From the NCBI GenBank assembly GCA_963667195.1, contig OY762962.1, positions 1,984,001 through 2,048,000 of the forward strand: a stretch of 64,000 bases of DNA, read 5' to 3'. Numbering within the stretch: the stretch's first letter is position 1; each line of letters begins with the position of its first letter. This document shows positions 17,572 through 26,923 of this stretch, in pieces. This DNA is from UBA7703 sp963667195. GTDB lineage: Bacteria > Bacillota > Clostridia > Christensenellales > CAG-138. The position numbers were made by a program, and so were the translations under genes. The notes under the pieces are model-generated. The model worked only from the letters and a program-made list of their open reading frames with translations. It was not told the DNA's origin and did no database searches.

Positions 17572-19395
17572 TTATTGCGCGGTTGCGCGGGGGAAACTGG
17601 CGGCGCTGTCTTCGTACACGCACGGGATGCGGATCGTGACGCTGGTGCCGACATCCCGTGTGGAAGAGATCGTTATCTGCGTTCGCGCGCCGAATTTCAG
17701 CTTCAGCCGCTGGGCGATGTTGACGAGGCCGACGCTGCGCGTCTCCGCTTGCAGAGGAGATTGCGCGCGGTCGAGAATCGCCTGATTTAGCGCGTCCAGC
17801 TGAGATTGCTCCATGCCGATGCCGTTGTCCGAAACGCTGATGACCGCGTCGCCGCCTTCCGCCTGCACGGAGATGGAGATGTGGGAGCTGCCGATGCGCG
17901 GCTCACAGCCGTGGATCAGCGCGTTTTCGACGATGGGTTGAACAGTCAGCGCGGGAATCCGGCAGTCGGCAAGCGCGGGATCGAGCTCGATCTGATAGGT
18001 CAGCTCGTCGTGCCGCCGCTCCTGCAGGCTCAGGTAGCATTCCGCAATCTTGAGCTCGGCGGTGATGGTGATATCCCGGTCGGTGTTCACCATGCCGCGC
18101 AGGAGGATCGAGAGCTCGTCGATGCTGGCAATTGCGTCCGGATAGCGTCCGCTTTTGACGAGCAGGCTCACGGTACTGAGCGTGTTGAAGAGGAAATGCG
18201 GGCGAATCTGATTATACAGCGCGTCGTACTGCGCAATCTTTTGCAGGTACTCCGCCTCGTATTTTTCGCGGGTGAGCTCCGCGTCGCGCTCGATCATCTC
18301 CGAAATGCGGAGCAACAGCTCGTTGAATGAGCGGTTGAGATAGTCGATCTCCTCCGCGCGGTGCTCGCTCGCGCGCACGCTCAAATCCCCGTCCTGCGCG
18401 GTTCGCATGACGGCGACCGTGCTGTTGATGGGCTTGATGAACGAGCGCACGAACAGGATCGTGACCAGAAGCCCAACCAGCGCGCAGACAAACGCGAGCA
18501 TGACCGTAAACTGGCGCGCGGAGGCGACGTCCTTCATCAGGCTCGACTGCGCGTTGACCGCGATGATCGTCCAATCGGTATCCTTGACGGGCTGGTAGTT
18601 GATGATGTAGGTCTCTGAGCCGAGATGCAGGCGCGTGGGGCTTTCGCCGGTTTTCGCGGTGAGGAACACGTCGGTCAGCGAGAGATCACCGGGAAGCGTG
18701 CTGTGCTGATAGATCACGCTGTTTGCGCTGTCGATGATGAACAACCCGCTTTTCGGGAGCAGCTGCACGTCGTCCAGCACGTCGCGGATGCCGCTGTAGT
18801 TCGCGTCCACGCGGATGACGCCCAGCGTCCGAGAGGAATCCGAGAGGCTCCTGAGCCGCTGCACCATGGAGAACACGGTCAGCGTGTAGCCGTTGTTGAT
18901 CTCCACATGCGCGGGCAGAAACACGGTGCTCGCGGTATCGAGCGCGGACTGATACCAGCTTTCTTTCTGATAATCTGCTGATAGATCGATCGGATGCGCC
19001 GTTCGCGTACTATAATAGATCTCGTCGGTGAGGATATACACGCGCAGGATATCTTTGCGCGGGATGGTCATCACTTCACGCAGATAGTTTTCAATCGCGC
19101 GCCTTTTATCGAGCGTCTCCGCCGGGTCCGTGGGCGCGGAAGCAAGCAGCCCCATGATGCGCTCGCTGTAGTACGGGGACATGCAGAGCCGCGAAAGATC
19201 GTTGATATAGTTGCCGGTGTTGAGCGCAATCTGCTCGATCAGCTGCTGGGTCTGCGTCGCGGTCTGGCGCAATAGATCGTCGCTATAGCGCACAAAGCCT
19301 ACCGTGGACACCAGCACCACCGAGCCGAAGATCAGTAGCGAGATGACCGCGAGCAGGCGGTTCTTCAGATGATAACGTTTTTTGTTTGCGGACAT
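17572..19395 (-). CDS. YesM-type sensor histidine kinase
   Basis: 607 residues from ATG 19395; an upstream extension to 19545 is open but runs through the promoter. It has an N-terminal membrane segment (LLAVISLLIFGSVVLVSTVGF), an extracellular sensing region of about 250 residues, a second membrane segment near residue 290 (FTVMLAFVCALVGLLVTILF) and HAMP. The His_kinase domain carries the phospho-acceptor His in QIRPHFLFNTL, and the HATPase has NALIHG and DNGIGM. This is the standard architecture for kinases that sense extracellular sugars or a binding protein and phosphorylate a YesN partner. The signal here is presumably an alpha-1,6-linked oligosaccharide, inferred from the operon next to it. 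Confidence 0.92.
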   Translation of the reverse strand: MSANKKRYHLKNRLLAVISLLIFGSVVLVSTVGFVRYSDDLLRQTATQTQQLIEQIALNTGNYINDLSRLCMSPYYSERIMGLLASAPTDPAETLDKRRAIENYLREVMTIPRKDILRVYILTDEIYYSTRTAHPIDLSADYQKESWYQSALDTASTVFLPAHVEINNGYTLTVFSMVQRLRSLSDSSRTLGVIRVDANYSGIRDVLDDVQLLPKSGLFIIDSANSVIYQHSTLPGDLSLTDVFLTAKTGESPTRLHLGSETYIINYQPVKDTDWTIIAVNAQSSLMKDVASARQFTVMLAFVCALVGLLVTILFVRSFIKPINSTVAVMRTAQDGDLSVRASEHRAEEIDYLNRSFNELLLRISEMIERDAELTREKYEAEYLQKIAQYDALYNQIRPHFLFNTLSTVSLLVKSGRYPDAIASIDELSILLRGMVNTDRDITITAELKIAECYLSLQERRHDELTYQIELDPALADCRIPALTVQPIVENALIHGCEPRIGSSHISISVQAEGGDAVISVSDNGIGMEQSQLDALNQAILDRAQSPLQAETRSVGLVNIAQRLKLKFGARTQITISSTRDVGTSVTIRIPCVYEDSAASFPRATAQ

Positions 19396-19423
19396 GCGGC
19401 GTTGACTCACACCTTTCGAAATG

Positions 19424-19432
19424 AGTATAGCA
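19424..19432 (-). promoter_or_regulatory. Extended -10 promoter of the yesM/yesN-like pair
   Basis: Read on the minus strand, TGC precedes TATACT (19424-19429), an extended -10 element (TGnTATACT). No strong -35 is present, as expected for this promoter class. It lies 29 nt upstream of the kinase start. Confidence 0.55.
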
Positions 19433-19589
19433 TATTTCCGCCGATGGAATTTGAAATCGAAAAAAGTAGCACCGGAATCCGAAAAATACGGAATATCCAA
19501 TCGCGAATCGGGATGACATAATGACATCGAGGGGTGCAAAGACACCTAACTTCTACAAAGCACATCTAAAATATCGAGGAGGAACAGTC

Positions 19590-20930
19590 ATGAAAAAGTG
19601 GACAGCCATGCTGCTGATGCTGGTGATGCTGGCGAGCACGCTCGTAGGATGCACGCCCGCGGCAACAACGCCCGCAGCCGAAGCAACGGCAGCGCCGGAA
19701 GCAGCAACCGAAGCCCCGGCGACGGAAGCACCGGCAAAAGATGTCAATCTCTCTTTCTTCACCGGAAAAGTGGAGACGATCGATCTTCTGGATCAGATCA
19801 TCGCAGATTACAACGCGCAGTCCAACGGCATCACGGTCGAGCAGGAATACCAGCAGGACGCGAGCAACATCATCAAGATCAAGTTCGCTTCCGATGCCGT
19901 GCCGGATGTCATGACCACCTATGAGCAGGAGTTTGTCGACCAGGGCAAATACCTTGCGCTGAACGACATGAGCCAGTGGTGGGATCGCCTGATTCCGTCC
20001 ATGAAGGAAAGCTGCACGGACCTTGCCAGCGGCAACCAGTATCGTGTTTGCACCAACATGACCATGGCGGGCTTCTTCTATAACAAGCAGATGTTCGCGG
20101 ATCTCGGCCTGACGCCCGCGACGACCTGGGATCAGTTTGTGTCCAACCTTCAGGCGATCAAGACCGCGTATCCCGATGTTGACCCGTGGTTCATCTTCGG
20201 CGAAGCATGGCACCTCGGCCACCTGATCGAGTTCTTCCCGCAGGGCTACATCAAGGCCAAGTACGGCGCAACCGCAGCCAAACAGGCCTTCCTGAACAAC
20301 GATTCCTCGATCCTCCAGTGGGGCAACCCGGATGGCGCGATGGCGACGTTTGCCAAGGACCTCGTCGATCTGCAACAGAAGGGCCTCATCAACAAGGACG
20401 TGCTGACCGCAACCAGCGACAACTGCATCGACGCGTTTGTCACCGGCAAGGCCGCAATGTTCTCTAACGGCATGTGGTGCCTCTCCAGCATCCTCGAAAA
20501 GAACCCCGACATGGCGGATAACATCGGCTTCGCGCCGTATCCCGCGATGATGGCGGACGGAGTCCCGGTGGTGCTCGTTGCGGAAGATTCCGGCTACAGC
20601 ATCTATGCGGATACCCCGAACAAAGCTGCCGCAATCGACTTCCTCAACTACCTCTTCAGCGCGGAGAACCAGAAGAAGTACTCCGAAGCCCTCGGTTCGC
20701 CGAGCGCGTTCACGGATGTCACGGCTGACTGGGCACCCGCAAGCGTGGTGAGCGGCGTGAACGACGCCATCAAGAGCGCGACCAACATCGGCTTCACCAA
20801 CGAGAAACCCGCCGGCTTCTCCGGTGACGACGCAGGCAGGCTCGTGCAGGATCTGCTGGCCGGAACCTACACGCCGGAAGAATTCGCAAAGGCGTATGAA
20901 ACCGCCTGGAACGCAGGATTCAACAAGTAA
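19590..20930 (+). CDS. Sugar ABC transporter substrate-binding lipoprotein (family 1)
   Basis: 446 residues. Start ATG 19590 is set by GAGGAGGA seven nt upstream. The lipoprotein signal ends in LVGC with Cys21, followed by a 25-residue Ala/Pro/Glu/Thr linker. The mature part is a MalE-like periplasmic-type fold (SFFTGKVETIDLLDQ, FYNKQMFADLGL, GKAAMFSNGMW, AAIDFLNYLFS). It would capture an oligosaccharide at the outer membrane face and deliver it to the two permeases encoded next. The downstream GH66 and GH13 genes suggest isomalto-oligosaccharides. No ATPase gene is in the operon; a shared MsmK-type ATPase elsewhere is expected. Confidence 0.93.
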   Translation: MKKWTAMLLMLVMLASTLVGCTPAATTPAAEATAAPEAATEAPATEAPAKDVNLSFFTGKVETIDLLDQIIADYNAQSNGITVEQEYQQDASNIIKIKFASDAVPDVMTTYEQEFVDQGKYLALNDMSQWWDRLIPSMKESCTDLASGNQYRVCTNMTMAGFFYNKQMFADLGLTPATTWDQFVSNLQAIKTAYPDVDPWFIFGEAWHLGHLIEFFPQGYIKAKYGATAAKQAFLNNDSSILQWGNPDGAMATFAKDLVDLQQKGLINKDVLTATSDNCIDAFVTGKAAMFSNGMWCLSSILEKNPDMADNIGFAPYPAMMADGVPVVLVAEDSGYSIYADTPNKAAAIDFLNYLFSAENQKKYSEALGSPSAFTDVTADWAPASVVSGVNDAIKSATNIGFTNEKPAGFSGDDAGRLVQDLLAGTYTPEEFAKAYETAWNAGFNK

Positions 20931-20971
20931 GCGCAACATCCACACGTAACCTTTTCAAATAGACTCAACCA

Positions 20972-21011
20972 GCGGTGGCGGCTTTCCGGAACATCGGCAG
21001 GCCGCCTCCGC
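20972..21011 (+). promoter_or_regulatory. Intercistronic stem-loop between binding protein and permease
   Basis: GCGGTGGCGGC (20972-20982) pairs with GCCGCCTCCGC (21001-21011), with one internal mismatch position, around an 18-nt loop. There is no T-run, so it is more likely an mRNA-stabilising or partial-attenuation structure that raises binding-protein expression over permease than a full terminator. Confidence 0.6.
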
Positions 21012-21029
21012 GGTTATACGGGGTACTGC

Positions 21030-21893
21030 ATGCGACACAAACGGATTACATGGGCCCAGTTTCTATCCCTGCCCGCGCTGATGCTCTACGGCTTGTTCTT
21101 CGTCTATCCGCTGATCCGCGGAATCGGCATGAGCTTGACCGACTGGGACGGCATGGGGCAGGCGAAATTTGTAGGTCTTCAAAATTTCATTGACTTTTTT
21201 CAGGATGCGCGTGCCATACACGACATCAAGACAACCCTGATTTTTGCCGTCGGAAGCGCGGTGCTGCTCAATGTCATCGGGCTGTGCTACGCGCTCTTGA
21301 TGAACAGCAATTTTCGGGGCAAGAGCTTGGCGCGCGTGATCATTTACCTGCCCGCGATCATCAGCCCGCTGATCATGGGCTACATCTGGTTTTTTCTGCT
21401 CCAGCCGGGGCGCGGGTTTCTGCACTATGCGTTTGCGCAGCTGGGCATGACAGACCTCATCGGTAACTGGATGAGCTCATACCCCACGGCGCTTCTGGTG
21501 CTCGTTCTGGTCAACGTCTGGCAGTTTTCGGGCATGACGATGATCATCTATCTCGCGGGATTGCAATCCATCCCATCCGAAATCTCGGAAGCAGCTCTGA
21601 TCGACGGCGCGAGCAACTGGCAGCGGTTCTGGCGCGTCAGTGTGCCGATGCTGATGCCCGCCATCCGCATCAACGTGGTGACCAACATCATCGGTTCCCT
21701 TTCGGTGTTCGACGTGATCATGTCGCTCACGGAAGGCGGGCCGGGGTACGCCACGGAGAGCCTTTCGATCTATATCATGCGCATGTGCTACGGCAGCCGG
21801 ACGGGATATTCCACGGCGGTGGCGATGATCCTGTTCTTCATCATTCTCGTTCCTGTACTGATTTCCATGCGCTTTACGCGACAGAAAAGCTAG
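21030..21893 (+). CDS. Sugar ABC transporter permease, MalF/UgpA type
   Basis: 287 residues with six predicted membrane segments. The EAA loop is present as EISEAALIDGASNWQRFWRVSVP at about residues 185-207, which contacts the ATPase. It forms the inner-membrane channel with the next gene's product for import of the oligosaccharide bound by the upstream lipoprotein. It begins 99 nt after the binding-protein stop, behind the stem-loop. Confidence 0.92.
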   Translation: MRHKRITWAQFLSLPALMLYGLFFVYPLIRGIGMSLTDWDGMGQAKFVGLQNFIDFFQDARAIHDIKTTLIFAVGSAVLLNVIGLCYALLMNSNFRGKSLARVIIYLPAIISPLIMGYIWFFLLQPGRGFLHYAFAQLGMTDLIGNWMSSYPTALLVLVLVNVWQFSGMTMIIYLAGLQSIPSEISEAALIDGASNWQRFWRVSVPMLMPAIRINVVTNIIGSLSVFDVIMSLTEGGPGYATESLSIYIMRMCYGSRTGYSTAVAMILFFIILVPVLISMRFTRQKS

Positions 21894-21905
21894 GGGGTGC
21901 TTGCC

Positions 21906-22736
21906 ATGAGAGAAAATAAATGGGGCAAAGCGCTCCGGATTCTGATGATCGTCATCATTTGCGCGATGTGCCTGATTCCGTTCTATGTGCTGCTGGTGCT
22001 CTCGTTCAACGCGCCATCCCGCGTGTTTTACGAAGGCAATATCTTCGTGCCGAACTTCCATTGGCAGAACTTCATCGATGCTTGGAGAAAGTCGAAAATC
22101 GGCACGGCGATGCTCAACTCCGCAATCATCACGGCGGGCACGCTGGGCGTTTCCGTCATCGCGGGCGGGCTCGCGGGCTACGCCATCGCGCGGTATTCCA
22201 CGCGGTATAATAAATTCGTATTCGGGCTGTTGATCGGCTGCATGATGATCCCCGGCATCATCAATACGGTGCCGCTGTATGTGCTCATGCGCCAGATCAA
22301 CGCCATCGACACGCTCTGGGGCATGGTCTGCGTCTGCTCGGCGCTCGCGATGCCGAGCGCGGTGTTCATCTACGCGACGTTTATCCGCGCGCTGCCGCGG
22401 GAGCTGGACGAGGCCGCGGCGCTCGACGGCTGCTCGCCGTTTTCCACCTTCTGGCGTGTGATCTTCCCCGTAATCAAACCCGCGACCGCGTCGTTTGTGA
22501 TTCTCAACGGCTTCGGCATCTGGAACAACTACGCGCAGGCAGTTTTCTTCCTGCAAAGCCGCGCCAAGCAGAACATTCCGCAGGCGCTGTCCGTGTTTTT
22601 CCAGCAGTTTGCGGGTGCCAAGTGGCACCTGATGGCGGCTACCGCGGTGATTGCGATCATCCCCGTCGTGATCGTGTTTCTGGTGTTCCAAAAACAGTTC
22701 ATCCAGGGGCTTTCCGACGGCGCGCTGAAGGGCTGA
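21906..22736 (+). CDS. Sugar ABC transporter permease, MalG type
   Basis: 276 residues from ATG 21906, chosen over the in-frame TTG at 21897 because AGGGGGTG lies about 7 nt upstream. Six membrane segments are predicted. The EAA loop reads ELDEAAALDGCSPFSTFWR at about residue 180. It partners the preceding MalF-like protein, with only 12 nt between the genes. The C-terminus (FVFQKQFIQGLSDGALKG type) is the usual MalG-family ending. Confidence 0.93.
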   Translation: MRENKWGKALRILMIVIICAMCLIPFYVLLVLSFNAPSRVFYEGNIFVPNFHWQNFIDAWRKSKIGTAMLNSAIITAGTLGVSVIAGGLAGYAIARYSTRYNKFVFGLLIGCMMIPGIINTVPLYVLMRQINAIDTLWGMVCVCSALAMPSAVFIYATFIRALPRELDEAAALDGCSPFSTFWRVIFPVIKPATASFVILNGFGIWNNYAQAVFFLQSRAKQNIPQALSVFFQQFAGAKWHLMAATAVIAIIPVVIVFLVFQKQFIQGLSDGALKG

Positions 22737-22757
22737 CAAACAGGAGTAAGAGGTTCA

Positions 22758-24365
22758 ATGATGGAGATTTACCCGGAAAAAGGGCGATATCTGCCCGGAG
22801 AAGACATCACGCTTACGATTTCATACGACGGGGCTGCGGAACGCTTCCGCATCTCCGTTTTTCGCTTGGATTGGTGCGTTCAAACGCTCCCGGTCGAACG
22901 AACCGGACAAAAGACGCAGTTTGCGCTGCCTGCGCAAATGGAAGATTTCTGCGGGCTGGGCGTGCTCTGCGAAACGGACATGGGAGAAACTGCCGCCTGC
23001 GCGGTCGATATCCAGAAGGATATTCGCGTGTTCCGCTATGGTTTCCTGTCGGATTTCTCGCGCGCGGAAACCAGCGAGGCGGATGTGCTCGCCATGGCGA
23101 AGCACCACGTCAACGCCGTGCAGTTCTATGACTGGTCCTATCGGCACGACACGCTGGTGGCGGAGTTTGACGATTATACCGACATGATGGGCAAGCCAAA
23201 TTCGTTCGAAGTCATTCGTAGAAAGATCGCGGCCTGCCACTATCGCGGCATGCGCGCGGTCGGCTACGGCGCGGTCTATGCCGCGAGCGAGGCGTTTGCG
23301 GCGCAGCACCCCGATTGGCGGCTGTATGCGCGCGCGGGCGAACCGCTGCGCTTTATCGACGTGTTCGCGATCATGAACCTTGAAAGCGGCTGGAGGGAAC
23401 ACATCGTCGCGCAATATCGCGCGGCATTCGCGGCGGGATTCGACGGCGTTCACATGGACACCTACGGTTTTCCCAAGACCGCGCTGGATGCGGCGGGGGA
23501 TATCGTTCATCTGGAAGAGGACTTTGCACCGTTGATCGAGCGCACACGCGCGGCATTGCCGGAGGCGACGCTGGTGTTCAACAACGTCGGCGGTTGGCCG
23601 GTTGAGCGGACGATGCATGCGCCCGTGGACGCGGTTTATATCGAGGTTTGGCCGCCGTTTGCGCGCTACGAACACCTGCGTCAGCTCATTCAACTATCAA
23701 AGCAGGCGAATAAGCCCGTGGTGCTTGCGGCCTATCCCGCGCCGTTCCGCCTCGACACACCGGAGCGCGCGCTGAACGCACAGCTGGTGCTCATGAGCGC
23801 GATTGCGGCGCAAGGAGCGACGCAGCTCTGGTTCGGCGAGGAGAACGCGGCGCTCACGCAGGGCTATTACGCCGACTACACGCGGCTTTCTTCCGAGCAG
23901 GAGCGGACGCTTCGCGCATACGACGACTTTTTCGTGCGATATGAGGAGCTGCTGTTTGACGATTCGCTGCAGGATGTAAGCATGACGCACTGTGGCTGGG
24001 ATAATGAGGAGTACATGTGCGACATGCCGTATTCCGTCACGGGAGACGGCGGCAAACTCTGGATGATTTTGCGCGAGCAGGGCAACCGGAAGCTGATCAC
24101 GCTCATCAATCTTTGCGGCGACGATTCTTCGCTCTGGAACGCGGGCAGAAACGCACCGGAGCCGATCGAGGATATCACGCTGCACGTGCAGGCGTTTTCG
24201 CCTGTTGTGCGCGCTTGGACGGCGTCGCCGGATCGCAACGCAGGCGTTGCGGAGCCGGTCGAGGCCTCGCGAGCGCAGGGTGCGCGCAGCGATATTCTTA
24301 CGATCTGCTTGCCACGCTTCGAGCGGTTGGCCATCCTCTATCTGGAGACGGAGAACGAATCATGA
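22758..24365 (+). CDS. Glycoside hydrolase family 66 enzyme (dextranase / cycloisomaltooligosaccharide glucanotransferase-like)
   Basis: 535 residues; ATG 22761 is an equally possible start. Family features: an N-terminal beta-domain, YGFLSDFSR near residue 95, HVNAVQFYDWSYRHD, then the catalytic barrel with GFDGVHMDTYG (predicted nucleophile Asp234) and YIEVWPP (predicted acid/base Glu296). A C-terminal beta-sandwich follows. GH66 enzymes act on alpha-1,6-glucan, either hydrolysing dextran or forming cyclic isomaltooligosaccharides. No signal peptide is present, so it should act in the cytoplasm on imported substrate, perhaps opening or trimming larger isomalto-oligosaccharides or cyclic forms. 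Its stop overlaps the next start (ATGA). Confidence 0.87.
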   Translation: MMEIYPEKGRYLPGEDITLTISYDGAAERFRISVFRLDWCVQTLPVERTGQKTQFALPAQMEDFCGLGVLCETDMGETAACAVDIQKDIRVFRYGFLSDFSRAETSEADVLAMAKHHVNAVQFYDWSYRHDTLVAEFDDYTDMMGKPNSFEVIRRKIAACHYRGMRAVGYGAVYAASEAFAAQHPDWRLYARAGEPLRFIDVFAIMNLESGWREHIVAQYRAAFAAGFDGVHMDTYGFPKTALDAAGDIVHLEEDFAPLIERTRAALPEATLVFNNVGGWPVERTMHAPVDAVYIEVWPPFARYEHLRQLIQLSKQANKPVVLAAYPAPFRLDTPERALNAQLVLMSAIAAQGATQLWFGEENAALTQGYYADYTRLSSEQERTLRAYDDFFVRYEELLFDDSLQDVSMTHCGWDNEEYMCDMPYSVTGDGGKLWMILREQGNRKLITLINLCGDDSSLWNAGRNAPEPIEDITLHVQAFSPVVRAWTASPDRNAGVAEPVEASRAQGARSDILTICLPRFERLAILYLETENES

Positions 24366-26017
24366 AGCAGGCATGGTGGAAAGAGCGGGTGTTTTACCAG
24401 ATCTATCCGCGCAGTTTTCGGGACACGAACGGAGACGGCATCGGCGATTTACGAGGCATCATCGAAAAGCTCGACTATCTTAAGTCGCTCGGCATCGGGG
24501 CCATCTGGCTCTGCCCGGTATACGATTCGCCCAACGACGACAACGGCTACGACATCCGCGACTATGAGCAGATCATGGCGGAGTTCGGCACGATGGCGGA
24601 CTTTGACGCGCTGCTGAGCGGCTTGCACGCGCGGGATATCAAGCTCGTGATGGATCTCGTGGTCAACCATAGTTCCGACGAGCACGCGTGGTTTGCCGAG
24701 TCCCGCAAGGCGAAGGACAATCCGTACCGCGACTACTACATCTGGCGCGACGGGAAAGCGGGCGGCACACCCAACAACTGGGCTTCTTTTTTTGCGCCGA
24801 GCGCGTGGAAGCTGGATGAAGCGACAGGTCAGTATTACCTGCACCTGTTCTCCGAAAAGCAGCCCGACCTCAACTGGGAGAACCCGAACCTGCGGCAGGA
24901 AGTCTATGCGATGGTCAACCGGTGGTTCGACCGCGGTGTGGACGGCTTTCGCATGGATGTCATCAACTGCATCGCCAAGGACGCGGGGCTGCCGGACGGC
25001 AGCGGCACGCCGAACGCGGCCGGATATTCGCTTGCGTTCGAGCACTTCGCAAACCGTCCGAAGTTTTACGACTACTTGCGCGAGATGCGGAAAAATTGCT
25101 ACGCCGGACGCGACTGCCTTTGCCTTGGCGAAGCGCCGTTCACCACACCGGAAGAGGGCGCGAAGATGCTCGACGAAGAAACTGGCGTGTTCGACATGAT
25201 TTTTCCGTTTGACCTGATGGAGATTGACGACGGCCCGCGCGGGAAGTATGACCCCGTGCCGTGGACGCTCACTCAGTTCAAAGAGATCGTCAACCGCTGG
25301 CAGACCGCGACGGAGCACGGCTGGGGCAGTCTGTTCTGGTCGAATCACGATCAGGCGCGCGCGGTGTCGCGATTTGGCTGCACGGACACGGAGGAACTTC
25401 GCGTCCGCTCGGCAAAAATGCTCGCGGTGGCCATGCACCTCCTGCGCGGGACTCCATTCGTCTATCAGGGTGAAGAGCTCGGCATGACGAACACGCCGTT
25501 TCCGGACGAATCGACGATTCGCGACATCGAGGGCATCAATGTGCTCAACGAGGCGCGCGCAACAGGCCGATACGATCAAATCTGGAAAGGCTTGCTGCAC
25601 AAAGGCCGCGACCACGCGCGCACGCCGATGCAGTGGGATGCTTCAGCCAACGCGGGCTTCACCACGGGAGAGCCGTGGATCATGGTGAATCCGAACTATG
25701 GCTCGATCAATGCGGAGGTGGAAGAACGCGACCCGGATTCTGTGCTGGCGTTCTACAAGCGGCTGATTGCGCTGCGAAACACGAGCCGGACGCTGCAATA
25801 TGGCTCTTTCACGCCGATCTGGACGGAGCACGAACAGCTCTTCGCCTATCGGCGCGAGCTGGATGGCGAAACGATCACCATCGTCTGCAACATGAGCGGC
25901 AAAACCGCTTTCTTGTCGGGAGAATTGAGCGGAGAGGTCGTGCTTTCCAACTTGTTCCCGAACAATAAAAGTGAAATGTTGCCATATGAGGCACGTGTTA
26001 TTGCTCAAACAAGATAA
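24362..26017 (+). CDS. GH13 subfamily 31 oligo-1,6-glucosidase
   Basis: 551 residues, start ATG overlapping the GH66 stop by 4 nt. The (beta/alpha)8 barrel has the four conserved GH13 regions: DLVVNHSSDEH, GVDGFRMDVI with nucleophile Asp199, CLGEAPF with acid/base Glu257, and FWSNHDQAR with Asp330. The residue after the nucleophile is Val (MDVI), which in this family marks alpha-1,6 specificity, whereas maltases have Thr. It should release glucose from the non-reducing ends of isomaltose and isomalto-oligosaccharides in the cytoplasm. It is the last gene of the transport/GH66/GH13 operon. Confidence 0.93.
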   Translation: MKQAWWKERVFYQIYPRSFRDTNGDGIGDLRGIIEKLDYLKSLGIGAIWLCPVYDSPNDDNGYDIRDYEQIMAEFGTMADFDALLSGLHARDIKLVMDLVVNHSSDEHAWFAESRKAKDNPYRDYYIWRDGKAGGTPNNWASFFAPSAWKLDEATGQYYLHLFSEKQPDLNWENPNLRQEVYAMVNRWFDRGVDGFRMDVINCIAKDAGLPDGSGTPNAAGYSLAFEHFANRPKFYDYLREMRKNCYAGRDCLCLGEAPFTTPEEGAKMLDEETGVFDMIFPFDLMEIDDGPRGKYDPVPWTLTQFKEIVNRWQTATEHGWGSLFWSNHDQARAVSRFGCTDTEELRVRSAKMLAVAMHLLRGTPFVYQGEELGMTNTPFPDESTIRDIEGINVLNEARATGRYDQIWKGLLHKGRDHARTPMQWDASANAGFTTGEPWIMVNPNYGSINAEVEERDPDSVLAFYKRLIALRNTSRTLQYGSFTPIWTEHEQLFAYRRELDGETITIVCNMSGKTAFLSGELSGEVVLSNLFPNNKSEMLPYEARVIAQTR

Positions 26018-26083
26018 GTATCGTAAGTAGTGTAAATGCCGCCCGATTTGTAATGTGTCAAGGAAAACAGACAAGTAAAAAAG

Positions 26084-26923
26084 CTACAAAAGCTGACTTC
26101 GTAATTCAAACGGAGTCAGCTTTTTCAAACTCCATTGCGGGCGATCTTCGTTATAGTAACGAATGAAAGAATCAATGAAAATCCGCATTTGCGCGCATGT
26201 CAAATGCTTAAATAGTCGAAGGTCTTCATTTTTCAGAATGGAGAAGAAGGACTCCATTGGAGCATTGTCATAGGGCATGCCTGGTCTAGACATACTAATC
26301 ACAATGCCGCTTTCCAGAAGAACGGACTGATAGATGGGAGAACAGTATTGTGAACCCCTATCTGAATGGAGAACGATGCCCTCGCGCATGAAAGGTTTCG
26401 CTTTTGCGAGCATATCCAGTACTAGGTAGATATCATTTTTAGCGGATACGGAATATGCTACAATAGATTTGTCACCTAAATCCTTGATGCATGAGAGATA
26501 GAGTTTTCCATCTTTGCACGGTAAATAGGTGATATCGGTTAGCCACTTCTGGTGGCGAAGGGAAGCGCGGAAGTCCTGCTGCAAAACATTGGGGAATGTG
26601 TGAAGTGGATTCTGCGCTTCTTTCTTTGGGGAAACATACCGTTTTCTTCGTGTCGAGTTGAGGCCTAGAATGGCCATATATCGATGTACGCTCCCTAAGC
26701 TCATATGAAGCATGCATTTGCGCTCTAGATGCATTTGAACCTGCCGTCTTCCTCTTGTCGTTTTCTCGTAATAGATGGATAGAATTGCAGATTCTTTGAC
26801 GGCATCCAGTTTGTTGTGATCCGGCTTGCCTCGACCGCTCCAGTCATAATACCCACTCCGAGAGCAGCCAAGGTACTTGCACAAAGCAGAAATACTATAC
26901 TTAGATCGAAGCCGATCGATCAC
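26084..26923 (-). CDS. IS3-family transposase OrfB (DDE integrase domain)
   Basis: 279 residues, GTG start overlapping the orfA stop (GTGA). An N-terminal HTH_21-like region (YSISALCKYLGCSRSGYYDW) precedes the rve integrase core. The DDE triad is visible: Asp in WLTDITYLP, Asp in VLHSDRGSQYCS, and Glu in MPYDNAPMESFFS. It is probably made mainly as an OrfAB fusion by -1 frameshifting at A6G in orfA; the orfB frame is open from that site to the GTG. The transposase appears intact. Confidence 0.93.
   Translation of the reverse strand: MIDRLRSKYSISALCKYLGCSRSGYYDWSGRGKPDHNKLDAVKESAILSIYYEKTTRGRRQVQMHLERKCMLHMSLGSVHRYMAILGLNSTRRKRYVSPKKEAQNPLHTFPNVLQQDFRASLRHQKWLTDITYLPCKDGKLYLSCIKDLGDKSIVAYSVSAKNDIYLVLDMLAKAKPFMREGIVLHSDRGSQYCSPIYQSVLLESGIVISMSRPGMPYDNAPMESFFSILKNEDLRLFKHLTCAQMRIFIDSFIRYYNEDRPQWSLKKLTPFELRSQLL

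Noticed and set aside
18994..19275. Plus-strand frames within the YesM-like gene region
   Set aside because: They are antisense to a kinase with clear motifs and have no ribosome binding sites or recognisable domains.
19566..25615. Long minus-strand frames across the transporter/GH66/GH13 operon (19566-20945, 21477-22739, 24449-25615)
   Set aside because: High-GC third positions keep the antisense frame open; the translated proteins are His/Arg/Asp-rich without domains, whereas the plus-strand products match well-known families.
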